Source of the DNA: Heterodera schachtii
Taxonomy: Eukaryota; Nematoda; Chromadorea; Rhabditida; Heteroderidae
DNA length: 64,000 bases
Direction: 5' to 3'
NCBI GenBank assembly: GCA_023374025.1
Contig: SIJG01000184.1
Location: 109,839-173,838, forward strand
Shown here: positions 12,125-23,474 of the stretch, in pieces
How the letters are laid out: every line of letters starts with the position of its first letter
How positions within the stretch are numbered: the stretch's first letter is position 1
Translations under genes and position numbers: made by a program
The notes under the pieces: generated by a model
Seen by the model: the letters and a program-made list of their open reading frames with translations, nothing else
The model's database searches: none
Told to the model about the DNA's origin: nothing

Positions 12125-12368
12125 ATCGTTCCTCCATCAGCGCTTTGATCTCATCAATTGACATGTCGCGGACGTCGTCTGGCAACGCCATTTGGCGAAG
12201 CTCTTCGTAGATTGGCCCAATCTCCGAGAAGAAAAGCAACTTTTTTGTCTCCAAATCAGTGATGCCTCGAAGTTTGATGAAGAATTCGAATCTTTCTTCC
12301 CAAATTGTCCATGACGTTTCCGATGTATAAGGTCCTGGTCCTTTGCCAGCCTTAACAACCGCTGCCAT
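11949..12368 (-). CDS. Gag N-terminal part (capsid-like region)
   Basis: The ATG at 12368 starts MAAVVKAGKGPGPYTSETSW, the first good start after the leader, in the right place for gag. About 100 residues follow in a pattern typical of gypsy gag (W..WEERFEFF.. then IDEIKALMEERFGE), before a frame break near 12070. The last 40 or so residues are out of frame, and gag continues in the 11354-12124 frame. The protein would form the virus-like particle. The motif is weakly conserved, so the call relies on its place in the element. Confidence 0.85.
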   Translation of the reverse strand: MAAVVKAGKGPGPYTSETSWTIWEERFEFFIKLRGITDLETKKLLFFSEIGPIYEELRQMALPDDVRDMSIDEIKALMEERFGETKTIAAKRFELFSAKQTVWPVHSRLFDPTSDLNCQSGMAQGFGGHVPERTLHQRP

Positions 12369-12380
12369 TGTTGCGCTTAA

Positions 12381-12734
12381 TTAATTTGTCCAACTAGGAT
12401 CAAATTAAAGATGATGAATGGTCAACTGTTATCCAACTGGGATTAACAGTGACTGTCGATTGTTATCCGAATCGGATTAACAATGAAGTTGATGATGGAT
12501 GGTCACAGTTATTCAACTCGAATTAACAGTGAATTGCAATTGTTATCCGTCCCGGATTAACAATTGAATGTTGAAATTCTCCGAGTTCGGCGATTGATCG
12601 TTGGCTGTTATCCAACTCGGATTAACACCAATAATTGAGAAATGCCACCACCTGGGTGTGCAGCTATTCCAACTGGGAATTAGCTTTTTCTCAGACGATT
12701 TGGCAATTGCTATTCCAACTCGGAATTAGCAATT
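12381..12734 (-). repeat. Array of eight bulged hairpins in the gypsy leader
   Basis: Between the primer-binding site and gag lie eight short inverted repeats, at about 12381-12408, 12425-12450, 12459-12484, 12506-12529, 12537-12566, 12606-12627, 12662-12685 and 12705-12734. Each has a 7-13 bp stem closing a 4-6 base loop, often AACTC or AACTG. In each, one arm has a single extra T (GGATTAA against TTATCC on the plus strand), so every hairpin would carry the same one-base bulge. Stem sequences differ while pairing is kept, for example CTG with CAG and TTG with CAA. The role is unknown; packaging, dimerisation or translation control are possible. Confidence 0.85.
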
Positions 12735-12788
12735 CCAAATGACGATTTGTTGCGTCAGTCCTCTCCGCTTTTGTTTCGCTCGTCTTTG

Positions 12789-12806
12789 CTTTCGCTGACT
12801 GCGCCA
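12789..12806 (-). promoter_or_regulatory. Primer-binding site of the gypsy element
   Basis: Five bases inside the 5' LTR the minus strand reads TGGCGCAGTCAGCGAAAG, starting with the TGG that pairs with the CCA end of a tRNA. The matching tRNA would end in TGCGCCA. I cannot name it from the sequence alone. Confidence 0.8.
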
Positions 12807-12811
12807 ATAAC

Positions 12812-13047
12812 TGTTGTGTCCGTTCAACAGTCAATGGAATAATATTGATTTATTCCACACACAAATAAATATAATAAATAGCGAAGGGAGGGAGCGGGTC
12901 ACAATTAAATGGAAACAACAAATGAATGAGGGAGAATGCACGGAATGGGGGAAAAGGGGGGTTTAAATGGACAACACGAAGGGTCAAAAGGATGATCGAT
13001 AAACGAGCATCTTTTGGCGTTAATTCAAATAATTAACGAACACAACA
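12812..13047 (-). repeat. 5' LTR of the gypsy element
   Basis: This 236-bp copy of the terminal repeat would contain the promoter. It is followed by TAAAT, the second half of the target duplication. Two one-base insertions relative to the 3' LTR, CAACAG for CACAG and GCGGGT for GCGGT, are the only differences. Confidence 0.95.
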
Positions 13048-15882
13048 TAAATCATTTAAAAAACCCAATTGCCAATATTTATTACAATTTATTTTTGTTA
13101 AAAATTTTATACAATTTAATGAGATAACTTTTATTTTTTATCTTTGCCATAAAAGAATTTAATAATAAATTTTGAATTTAAGATTTAATCAAATTTTATT
13201 GCTGTTTTTCATTTAAACATTTTATAATTATTGAATTAAAAGTAATTTCGCATTTTTTTAACTCATATAATACTATAAATTGATTACATATATTATTTTT
13301 AAACATTGATGAATTAAACAAAATAAAATATTAATAGAGAAATGATAATTTATGTTTTCATTATATAATAAATATTGCTGTTTTTATTTATTTTTAATTT
13401 GCTCTCAAAAAGCAGCTTGTAATTCTATATTCCTATGATGTTTTAATATATAATTTATTTACATTTTAAGAATAATATGTTCATCAAATTATATTATTTT
13501 ATTCAGAGCTGAATTTTTTTAATTGTTGGTTTTCATTTTTTTAAAGATTCAGTTTTTCTTTAATTATCAAATCTGTTTATTTTATTTCTTAAAATAGTTG
13601 AAAATAAGATAACAAATTGCGTCCGTCTTGTTGGTACAAGAACTGGCCCCTCGTTGCTGTTATTTTATTACTTAGACAATTCATTTTTTGGTTGTAAATA
13701 AGGATTGATCAAAATTCATTTGGTTATTAAAAACAAAACTATTTAGTAAACATTGCAAAGAATTTTTAATTGAAAGATTCATACTTTTAAAAATTATTTT
13801 AATTATTTACAAATTTGTTTGGAAACATTCATAGGCTCCAGTTATAAGGTCAATTAATGTAAGTTATGAATTTTCTCTATTGTATTTTTTGTATTGATTT
13901 AAGATGTCTGTAATACTTACAATTTTTTTTCTTTAAATATTGTTTTATTTTTGCAAGTTTACTGATGCAATTAATATCTCTATGTACAAGGTGACAAATA
14001 AGACTTACTACCAATTTTTTGCTGTAGTTTTATCGTGTTGGCGAAGATTTTTAATATTTAATGGTTGCTCAGCGGTAGTTAAAAGTATGTAATAATGAAA
14101 ATAATTAAGTCAATTATTTGTTCATTTATCGAAATGTGTGTGATTTATTTTTTTCAATTATTTTTATGTTACTTACAATATTTTGGATAAAATATATGAT
14201 AATTTCTGAATTTTCGATTTTATATTTTATTAATCTTTTCAAATTCCAATATTTGTATGTATGAAGTGTCTAATATTATAGCCAATTTAATAAAGTTTTT
14301 GTTTTAGTTTTAAAAATATAATTAAATAAGTTGATTGTTTTTTCATAACTTCGTTGTCCTTTATTTGACTGTATTTTCTTCTCGACGCGGTGCGATTGTT
14401 TGATTTTCAAGGGTTTTGCTAAAAGAAATTTGTAAATATTCACTGGAAGAGATATTTATGAAAATTAAATTACCTAAAATACTTTTATATTATTATTCCT
14501 TAAAATATTTTTAGCTATTTTGATATAATATATAATAGATTGCATTTTATTTTACATAAAAAGTCGGCTTTTCTTGAAAATTAAATTTATTTGGTTTATA
14601 ATTAGTTATATTTTCAAAAGTGATTACTATAAAAAATTTTGGTGATCATGCACAGCGTCCTATTTGTAATGTAGTGAAACTAATATTTGTTTTTTACCGT
14701 TTAATTATAAACAAAAGTCTATTTTTTGAAATATCTTATTTTTTTTTATTTAATTTTCGTAAATTTATCTTTTAAATTTATTTTTCATTATTTTTTAACG
14801 TTAAATTTAGTATGCATAAAAGTGTTCAATGTTTAGAATTAGAAAATTTAAAAACCATTGAATTTATATTGTTTAATTCATCATTTATTTTGAAGATTAT
14901 TCTATAAATTACTAATAATTATTAGAAAAAATTTTAACAACAACTACCAATTATTTATTTCCCCTTTCGATTATTTTTTTTTGCGATAATTATCATTATA
15001 TTAGAAAAGCTTTTAATAATTTATTATTTTATGTTCGATCAAACTAAAACAGTATATATAAAAATTTTCTCACTTAAGGCTTCTTATTTCACACAAATAT
15101 GAATGAACATATATTCTTATTTTCCTTATTTACCTTATTATCAAAAAACATAAATCGATAATCAAATAAAATTCAATTCTATTAAAAGTATTTTTATATA
15201 AATTAAACTTTTTAATTTTATTTTTTAAATGTTTAAAGGTAATAAATCTATCGTAATGACTCAATTAAATTTTTTCATCTCGTACTTGTGTTGGATTGAA
15301 TTTTCTCAAACTTGGGTTAAATTAATAAACTACCAATAAGTTTACATCAAATATACGCATGCTAAAATATTTGATTATAAAAATGTAGAATAGTTGAATT
15401 ACAAATAATCTGGTCATATCTTTTGGTATTGGAATTTTATAAGCATTGTTTTTACACTTATATAATTACTTAGATTTATTATGTTAATTATATAAGAAAT
15501 AGATGCTTTTTCACAATTTATTTTTATTTTTATTTATTGAAATTTATTAATTTAGCAAAAATAAATTCAACATAAACATAAAAATTTTTATTATTGAAAT
15601 GACTTTGAATAAATAATTGATTCTATTAATTTCATTATTTCTTAAGAAGAACCAATGAAAAATACGTAAAGATATTTTAAATATAATTAACTGTTATTTA
15701 TTATTTTGTATGAAGCTTTTTATAAGTCAAATATTTATACGATTTTTTATTTAAAACTTTATCTATCATGTACGAATAAGTAAACCATCTTTTGTCTAAT
15801 TTTTATCTCAATAAAAATTCCATACTCACAATCACACAATTAATAAGTAATAAATCCCATCCATAAATGGCCCACAAAAATC

Positions 15883-16110
15883 CTACAGAGCTTTTTTGCG
15901 AGTAATAATTAAATATTTTCTTTTTTTGGGTTTTTTATGCTTTTTTGTTGTTTGTAAAAGTGTAAATTTATATATATATTTTAAATCTCTATCAGCATAA
16001 TAAATATAATTAGCTATCTTTTCAAGTGATTCCAAGTAGTTCAAATTCCGTTGACCAACTTCAGTAGAAGAAATTAATTTTGTTGCACTAATAATGTAAT
16101 TGACAAACAT
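15883..16110 (-). CDS. Weak 75-residue frame, unrecognised
   Basis: The translated frame is less biased to F, I, K, N and Y in its first half (TKLISSTEVGQRNLNYLESL) than chance frames nearby, then becomes lysine-rich. It could be an exon fragment. It starts 36 bp from a divergent frame on the other strand. There is no homology I recognise, and it is more likely spurious than real. Confidence 0.15.
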   Translation of the reverse strand: MFVNYIISATKLISSTEVGQRNLNYLESLEKIANYIYYADRDLKYIYKFTLLQTTKKHKKPKKRKYLIITRKKAL

Positions 16111-16146
16111 TTTAAAAAGAGTGAATATTTTATTTACATCGGTGTT

Positions 16147-16449
16147 ATGAAGTTAGTCAAAAACCAAAAAAAAATTAAAAAAATTTTTCTTGAAAAACGG
16201 TTTTCTAAGAAAAGAATGGTGGGAAAAAGTCTAATTTACGCCAACGAAAAGACTATTAGTACATTAATAAATACCCAAAAACCGCCTAGAAAACACCTTT
16301 TGTACTCCAGAAAATCGGTCGTGAAAAAGAATTCGTGTTTTTTATTATTATTTTTTTATATTTATAAGTGCAAAATGAATCACAAAAGCCCAAGTTGGAA
16401 AGTGTTGTATGATAATGTTAATAATTCTATAACAAACTATATTTTTTAA
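16147..16449 (+). CDS. Weak 100-residue basic frame, unrecognised
   Basis: The N-terminal half is lysine and arginine rich, followed by a hydrophobic stretch around residues 64-73. No domain is recognised. Composition tracks the local AT bias, so chance is the likeliest explanation. It is kept only because it is the longest plus-strand frame in the region and sits opposite the divergent frame at 15883-16110. Confidence 0.15.
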   Translation: MKLVKNQKKIKKIFLEKRFSKKRMVGKSLIYANEKTISTLINTQKPPRKHLLYSRKSVVKKNSCFLLLFFYIYKCKMNHKSPSWKVLYDNVNNSITNYIF

Positions 16450-17153
16450 ATAATGAATTTTTCATAATAAATATCAGTTTGCCAATCGTTTTTTTTTATT
16501 TAAGTTTTATTAGTTTTTAACATTTAAGTAAAAAACAATAAATATATGAATTTCCACTTTCAATTAAATTAAAAGAATATATGATATCTAATAATTAAAA
16601 TTAATTAATTAATTAAAAACATTTTCGATCTTTTAACACTAAAAATAACATTTATTAACATAATAAAATATGAAAAGTTTAAATAATAAATGTTTAATAT
16701 ATTTTTTACAAAGTGTATACATGTAATCTCATTTTTTGTTCAGCTTTATGATTAGAATTGCTTGAAATTACAAATAGAATAATATTTTTTTTATAAATTT
16801 GAATATAATGAACGCATTTTTAACTATTTATAACCGGCAACCGTTAAATAAAAAAGTTTTTAAAGAATTATTAAATGTAAATCAAAGCAATGAAGTAATA
16901 AATTAATAAATATTGTAAAAAACTAAAACACCAAACAAATGCAGGATTTGCAACCTTACAAGTTTAATAACTAAAGTACAGATAATATGAATAATAAAAA
17001 TGCATTATTTATTTATTTATTTAATACTATAATTATGTAAATATAAAACATTTGTATGTGAATCAAAGACAAAAGTCATTAGTAATCTACTGAAAATAGA
17101 AATTGAACATGGATAAAAAACAAGACTTCAAGAAAGAAGGAAAAATTATTTCA

Positions 17154-17599
17154 GGGGCCGTAGCAGAAGAAGGTGGTCATTTGACGAGGTCATTTAACCA
17201 TGGTTATTGACCTGGTCATTTGACCACGAAATACGAGAAAAACGGTAAAAGTGTTGAGCCGAAGTGACAAAAGTATCAATGTATGTAATAATTAAATTTA
17301 ATTATATTTTAATTTTATTTACAAAGTAATTAAATCATAACTTAGCTTAAACTTAATCAAATTAATAAAACTTGGTATTGGGCGAGAGCTCTATATCTTC
17401 TCTCAATTTATATAATTAAAAGATTTAGGAAATTTTTCACAAAAAGTTGTAACAAAGGATTACTAAGAATTTCGTAAAAAATTATCATGGTCAAATGACC
17501 ATGTTAAATGACCATGAACTCGTGGTTGCACATTTGCTACGGGTTTACCATCATGGTTATGGTCATTTAACCATTACCACCTTCTTTCGCTACGGCCCC
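17154..17599. mobile_element. Foldback or MITE-like element with long inverted ends
   Basis: It starts GGGGCCGTAGCAGAAGAAGG and ends with the complement of GGGGCCGTAGCGAAAGAAGG, giving terminal inverted repeats of about 24 bp with two mismatches. Inside each end are further inverted copies of a GGTCATTTGACC or GGTCATTTAACC motif, so the two arms can pair over much of the first and last 70-130 bases. It has no coding capacity. It is flanked at a distance by similar direct copies (17005-17068 and 17650-17715), so no short target duplication could be called. Confidence 0.8.
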
Positions 17600-20341
17600 A
17601 GACTTTCTTCTTTAAAATTAAATTCATCCATATTTTATTTTTAAAAAGATCATTATTTATTTATTTAAAGTGATAATCAAATAACAAAAAATTTAAAACA
17701 TTTGTATGTGATTCGGTCAATTAAAGTAATTAAACTGAATTTTTAAACTTAAATTTTTAATAATCATTATTATCTGCTATATAATATTAATTAAAAGTAA
17801 TAATTATACTTTAATGTAGAAAATATAAATTCATTAAAATTATTTTTAGAAAATAAAATTGCAAATTTAAAAATTACAATGTAATGAAATCGCGCATGCT
17901 ACAATGATTAAAATTAAAAAAGTTATTAAATAGATATAAAATAACGGGATATTCAAAATTAATTTTAAAAAGGATCTTCAGATTAAGTGGATTATTATTT
18001 TACGCATTGAAAGAGCATATATTTTTAAAAGATTGTATTTAATAAATAATTACCATATACATAAAATTAAGCTTGAAAAATTTTATTCTCAAATTACGAA
18101 AAACTAATTCAAAATAAAGAAATTAAATTGCATATAAAAAAAAATTTGCAATTATTTATAATTTCAGTAGCTTATTGTTAATATCATTAAAAATTTAATC
18201 TGAACTTGAAAAAAACTTCTTGTCTGCTGACATTAAACAAAAAATTAAAAATGTGTTATATCTACCAAATTTATTTTTGTAAATATATTAACATCTACAA
18301 TTAAACTAATCGGTCATTTATATTAAAAATGTCATAAATCCAAAAAATATTTAAATAAGAGTTGATGAAAATGTACATAAATAAATATGGTTGTAGTTAT
18401 CAGATGAAATATATTGATTGAACTTATATTTGACAAATAGATAACAGTTCAAATACGCAATACTTCATAAAAAAACAATTGATATATGGATCTGGGACTT
18501 GATTATAAAGATAAATAATAATAAATTTATCGCTAAAAATAAAAATACTATTGCATCATTTGTCTGATATATTATATTAGATAAAAATTTTAATGAAATC
18601 ACATCTTTAATTTATTCTAAAGTTTTCTGTTTGCGTTATTTATTTTCTAATATAAATAATATTTTATTCAGTTATAAAAATATTTTGTTTAACAATTGGC
18701 TTTTTAAAAACGCGGAAAGGGAATCAATGAATTGAGCCAAAACGAATGAAAAAAAATAATAATAAAATTGAAATTTAAAATAATATATTGAAATACTAAT
18801 AATTGCATAATTTATATAACCAAATATAAAATTTTATGACATTGTATGTGCGAAACAAGAGTTAACAAGTAAAATAGTTTAGAATAAAACATAGATAAAA
18901 AGAGTATTAAAGGAATGAAAATATAATAATCTAATCAATTTTTGAATTAAATAATTGGTTCAACAAGGAATTTCTTTATTTTTAATAATCAAAGCATAAA
19001 ACTTTAAAGTGATGATTTTCAAAATTTACTTTAAATAAAAAATCATTAATTTATTATATATTTAATAGAAATTAAAATAAGCTAAAAGATACTTTATTGG
19101 TAATCTAGTTTTCAATAAAGTATTAAATGTTATTGGTGACAAAAAGCACCGACGTCTTACTGTTCTGAGGAACGCCTGGAAAGAATCAATTCGACATATT
19201 GGTATCTCCCTTGAAAAATTAGAAGAAATTTTATATAACAATTATTTGATTCTAATGCTACAAGTTTAAAAAAAAAGTTGGCTATGACTTGAAGTAAATG
19301 TTGGCTATGTATACATTGAAAACTATACAATAGTTAATAAAACGAATCTATATTATATTTAAATAAACAATAATTTTATTGAAAAACCTTAATCTAAATG
19401 TGAATAGCCTTAGAGAAATATCATAAAATTGAATTGTTTGTTTGCCTCTTTAAATCCAGGACTTTTTAATGAAAAAAAAATTATACTTTATTATTCTTTT
19501 CAAAAATAATCATACCTAAAAAATATATTTATTTTATTTTGTTTCAATAAAAAAATTGCGTAAAATAAATAATAGAGGACACAAAATTCATTACATAATT
19601 TAAAAAACAATTTTGAAAATGAAAAATCTTAAAATTAAATATTAACAATGAATAAGAACGAGAAGAATTCAAGATTTAATATAAAGTGGACTATTTAATT
19701 TAACAATTAGCCGAAATTTTCATTGATTTTTATTTTACTTTTAATTAAATTTATATCATTGTCCTTTTTGTATTGAAGAAAAGAGAAACATTTGTTATTT
19801 GTTGAAACACACTTTTTACTGTACATTTCTAAAAATTTGTCGGATCCAGCTGATTAAAAAAGTATTTTACCACTTGAATAAACAGTTTTTTGCTGTTTAA
19901 ATTTTACATAAAATTATCATTTGTTACATTCAATTTTTTGTTTATTTAATTATTTCACTTCTTTTTATATCATTTATTATATAAAATTTCCCATATATTT
20001 CTTTTATTTAAATTAAAATTCAATTTTACCAATATAACATTATCTATTTTTGTTAATTTATTTATTCAGATTTGTGAATTGATTTAAATTGTTTATTAGC
20101 AATTTCAACATATAATTGCTTCAAACTTTACTTTTGGCGCCAATGTGATTAATATAGTAGTAAATCAAAATTAATTTAAAAAATTTAAATTAATACATAA
20201 TTTATTTGGAATTTTTGTTTATTTACAGTATTTTTTATTGTTTTATTTTATTTTTTATATCCTTAGATTTTTGGATCGTTTCAAGTGAAATATAAATAAA
20301 CAAATTACTTTATGGTATAGAAAAAGTTCAATGGAAAGGTT
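17600..20341. other. AT-rich stretch, one coding-like fragment
   Basis: Mostly featureless AT-rich DNA. The single exception is the segment at 19081-19269, listed separately. Confidence 0.6.
19081..19269 (+). pseudogene. Coding-like fragment of about 62 residues, unrecognised
   Basis: An open segment without an ATG translates with balanced composition in its middle: KHRRLTVLRNAWKESIRHIG followed by ISLEKLEEIL. The DNA there (19148-19230) is clearly less AT-rich than its surroundings and uses C- and G-ending codons. This fits a stranded exon or a transposase remnant. Flanking sequence drops back to AT-rich noise on both sides. I do not recognise the family. Confidence 0.35.
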
Positions 20342-20940
20342 TAATATGTTAATCAAAATTCTGGAAACAGTCAAACAAAAACGTTTTAAAAAAGTAACCA
20401 AATTCTGGAAACAGTTAAAATATTAACCTAATTCTGGAAAAAGTTAAATGTAAACCGTTTAAAAAATTCTGAAAACAGTCAAACAGAAACGTTTTAAAAA
20501 TATTAATCAAATTCTGGAACGAGTCAAACGGAAACGGTTTAATATATTAATCGAAATTCCGAAAACAGTTAAACGAAACGGTTTAAAATATTAAGCAAAT
20601 TCTGGAACGAGTCAAACATAAACTGTTTAATTTATTAATCAAAATTCTGGAAACAGTTAAAGTAAACGGTTTAAAAACATTAACTTAAATTCTGGAACGA
20701 GTCAAACGGAAACGGTTTAATATATTAATGAAAATTCCGAAAACAGTTAAACGAAACGGTTTAAAATATTAAAAAATTCTGGAACGAGTCAAACAGAAAC
20801 TGTTTAATATATAAATCAAAAATTCTGGAAACAGTTGACGTAAACGGTTTAAAAACATTAACTTAAATTCTGGAACGAGTCAAACGGAAACGGTTTAATA
20901 TATTAATGAAAATTCTGGAAAGAGTTAAACGTAAACGGAA
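20342..20940. repeat. Satellite with ~44-bp monomers and a 178-bp higher-order unit
   Basis: About 14 copies of a 43-46 bp monomer are present, with cores like ATTCTGGAAACAGTTAAACG and ACGGTTTAA. The string CAAACGGAAACGG recurs at 20525, 20703 and 20881, exactly 178 bp apart, so four monomers form a higher-order unit that is itself repeated at least twice. The earliest monomers (20358-20466) are more irregular. Confidence 0.9.
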
Positions 20941-23179
20941 TAGAGAATAATGGATAAATCAATTTTATAAATTGCGAGAACAAAATTAAATAAAAAGCAA
21001 AAATAACTCAAATAAATTTACAAAGAAAAAAGAATTTTAAAAACATTTAAAAAAACATATTTTAATTTGACAATAACAACAATAGTATAAAGTAGATATT
21101 TCTAATTTAATATAAATAAAACGCGCGCCAAGGCATTGGATTACAATAATGAAAAGCATTCTACAGGCGACTGCTCAAAAATGTCGCGATTACATTATAA
21201 AACTTATAAAAACATAACGAGATTTGATCAATTTGAGTTAATTAATAGAAAATGGATTAAAGTGTTCGAAATTGAAGAATCTAATTAATCTGGTTTAAAT
21301 GACAAATTAGTTCGAGAAGGTAAAATAAAAACTATAAAAAATTTTTGAGGGATAAATGAAAATTTTGTTAAATGCTGATATTTGATTAAAATAGAAAATT
21401 GTAATCAAAAAACAAACTGAACTTACCTAAATAATTCTTTTAAGTATATAAAAGCAAAAATTATAAATATAAATAATAAGCGATAAAAAAAGATTAATAT
21501 AAAATTTATTAAAATAACTACAATAAAATAATACAGTCGACTGATGACTATCCGAAAAGTTTTCAGTTACTGGTCGATAAAAATAATTGTTACTCGCAAC
21601 TTTAACACATACATACATTTAAAATGTGATATTTTTACGACTTAACAACATTATTTAATAAAATACATTGAACATGCAACAGAAGAACAAAGAAAAATGA
21701 TAATTTAATTTAAAATATAATTAGGCATTTAAAAAGAGTTATTCATTTACGAAAAGACGGAAATAATAGAAATCATGAGATAATTATGAAAGCTATACTT
21801 CAATTCAATTTCTTAAAATAAAAATTAATTTAATTTAAAGTTTTATGTAAATATAAGTTAATCCTGAAATAATATTATAACATAAAATAATATATTTTCT
21901 CTTGCGTTTTTACTTGTTCAAAAAATCTAATAGATAGCCAAAAAAAATTCAATTTAACATAATTAAATTGTATAGTGCATCAAATAAAAAATAGGGTGGG
22001 ACATATTTTTTTAAAAATAGAATTGAAAGAAATTTGAACATCTGGAAAACCTCAAGAAAAAATAATAATCTTACTAATAGTTCTCTAGAATATATTGTAT
22101 TTCTTAAACTGATAAGTTTTCAAACGTTTCATATTTATTTCAATTTTAGTTAAAAACATTCTTTTCCCACATTATTAAATGAAAAAATAAAAATTTAAAC
22201 GAAACATGTTCTAAGAAGCTATACATTTTAAAATTTTTATCTTTTACATTATCAATTAATTTGAAAAATAAAACTAAACTACAATATACATTAAGAAAAC
22301 CAATTAATATTCATTTGTCTACCATTGTGCAAGATCACATTAAATATAAACTTTAAATATGGAGAGTGTATAAACACAATTTTACGGAATAGAAAATTAA
22401 ACCCTTATTTGAATATTTTATTTTAAATATATATTAGATTTAATGATTGTTAAATGGTATATAAAATTCTCAAATTTGTTTTATTATTTTCCTATATAAC
22501 TATTATTAAAGTTCTTTTTATATTATATTCAAAAATACATATAGTACCTTGAATAATTTTTATATGCTTTAGCTTTCAAATTGTTAGATGCAAAATAATT
22601 AAAAATCGAATGACTGGAAAATCAAAAAGTCTAATGGAAATTATTAACATTCCACAAACAAACAATTATCATTAATTTTTAATTCTTCAAAAATTTTAAT
22701 GTGACATACAACTAAATAATTAAAAATAAACAATCTATAGAATAATTATTAAGTCCATTTTTTTATAAGTTTAATTTGTGCCCAATCTTTTCGCTATTTT
22801 AATATTAATTTTATCCCATTCATTTTTGAAAATGTTCTTACTTTTTGCTTTATTTTCTCTTTTATTTTATAATATTTTCCAATTATTGTTCTTTTTTTGA
22901 GTTCATTTCGTTTTACTTCTTCTTTTTATTCCCATTTTTCTCCAAATATTTCGCCAAATGTTTTTTGCTGCGTTATTTTCTTTTTGACAATTAAAAACAT
23001 AATTAAAAATAATAGCGGGGGAAATAGTTTCATTTTGTCCTCTCAAAATGATTTATAAATTTTTTTTCAATTAAATAGTAATATTTTTTGGGCATATAAC
23101 TGAATAAAATTAATTTTATTAAAAGCTATTGTTCGGGTGTGATCCGAGAGACATTTATTTAATTTGATTATTTTCTATT
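20941..23179. other. AT-rich stretch
   Basis: Nothing supportable beyond the short coding-like fragment at 21106-21288. The frame on the minus strand near 21.4-21.6 kb is of chance composition. Confidence 0.6.
21106..21288 (+). pseudogene. Coding-like fragment of about 60 residues, unrecognised
   Basis: An open segment without a start codon translates to a polar protein that includes ALDYNNEKHSTGDCSKMSRL. The first 100 bases are less AT-rich than the flanks and include GCGCGCC. It may be a relic exon or transposon piece. It ends at TAA 21286-21288. No family is recognised. Confidence 0.2.
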
Positions 23180-23450
23180 TGTTGTGTCTGACCATTCCCA
23201 GTCAGACACATTCACTCATTTCCATTTGTTGTTATTTGTGTGTCTGACCATTCACGGTCAGCACATTCTCATTGATTGCATTTGTGACCCTTTGCCCTCC
23301 CCTCATTTTCATTCGTTCAGTTTTATATATTTTGTGTTCACATTCCCAATTGTCTCCTCCGCCGTCCTCCGACTATTTTATTTGTTAATTTTATTTGTCT
23401 TCAATAAATTTATTATTTGTTCGTCTCTTCGACATTTCGGGGACCGAACA
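23180..23450 (+). repeat. 5' LTR of the truncated retroelement
   Basis: It begins TG and ends CA (GGACCGAACA). It has a TATA-like TTTATATATTTT near 23321-23332 and a TCAATAAA polyadenylation-like signal near 23400. Near its 5' end it carries two copies of a hairpin, TGTCTGACC...GGTCAG(A)CACA, at about 23184-23210 and 23240-23266. Confidence 0.8.
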
Positions 23451-23453
23451 AAC

Positions 23454-23474
23454 TGGCGACGCCCTACATTTGAG
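23454..23474 (+). promoter_or_regulatory. Primer-binding site of the truncated retroelement
   Basis: TGGCGACGCCC starts 3 bases after the LTR end, in the usual position for tRNA priming. The sequence differs from the TGGCGCAGTC of the other element, so a different tRNA is implied. Confidence 0.7.

Larger units (their letters stand above)
8107..13047 (-). mobile_element. Ty3/gypsy LTR retrotransposon, nearly full length, frames broken
   Basis: This 4941-bp element lies on the minus strand. It has LTRs of 234 and 236 bp with TG...CA ends, and the 5-bp target duplication TAAAT is perfect (8102-8106 and 13048-13052). A purine tract abuts the 3' LTR and a TGGCGC-type primer-binding site lies 5 bases inside the 5' LTR. 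The coding order gag, protease, reverse transcriptase, RNase H, integrase is that of Ty3/gypsy (Metaviridae). The LTRs differ only by two single-base length changes, which implies a very recent insertion. Even so, the internal region carries about four frame shifts and one TGA. Its base composition is far richer in G and C than the surroundings, as expected for a newly arrived element. No envelope-like frame is visible downstream of integrase. Confidence 0.95.
13053..17153. other. AT-rich stretch with two weak divergent frames
   Basis: This is low-complexity AT-rich DNA with no recognisable domain. The only frames worth a note are the divergent pair near 16.1 kb, listed separately. A short richer patch at 13619-13660 (ACTGGCCCC) is isolated. 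Confidence 0.6.

Noticed and set aside
8307..12358. Plus-strand and alternate-frame open frames across the gypsy element
   Set aside because: They are shadows of gag and pol, which carry all the recognisable motifs on the minus strand.
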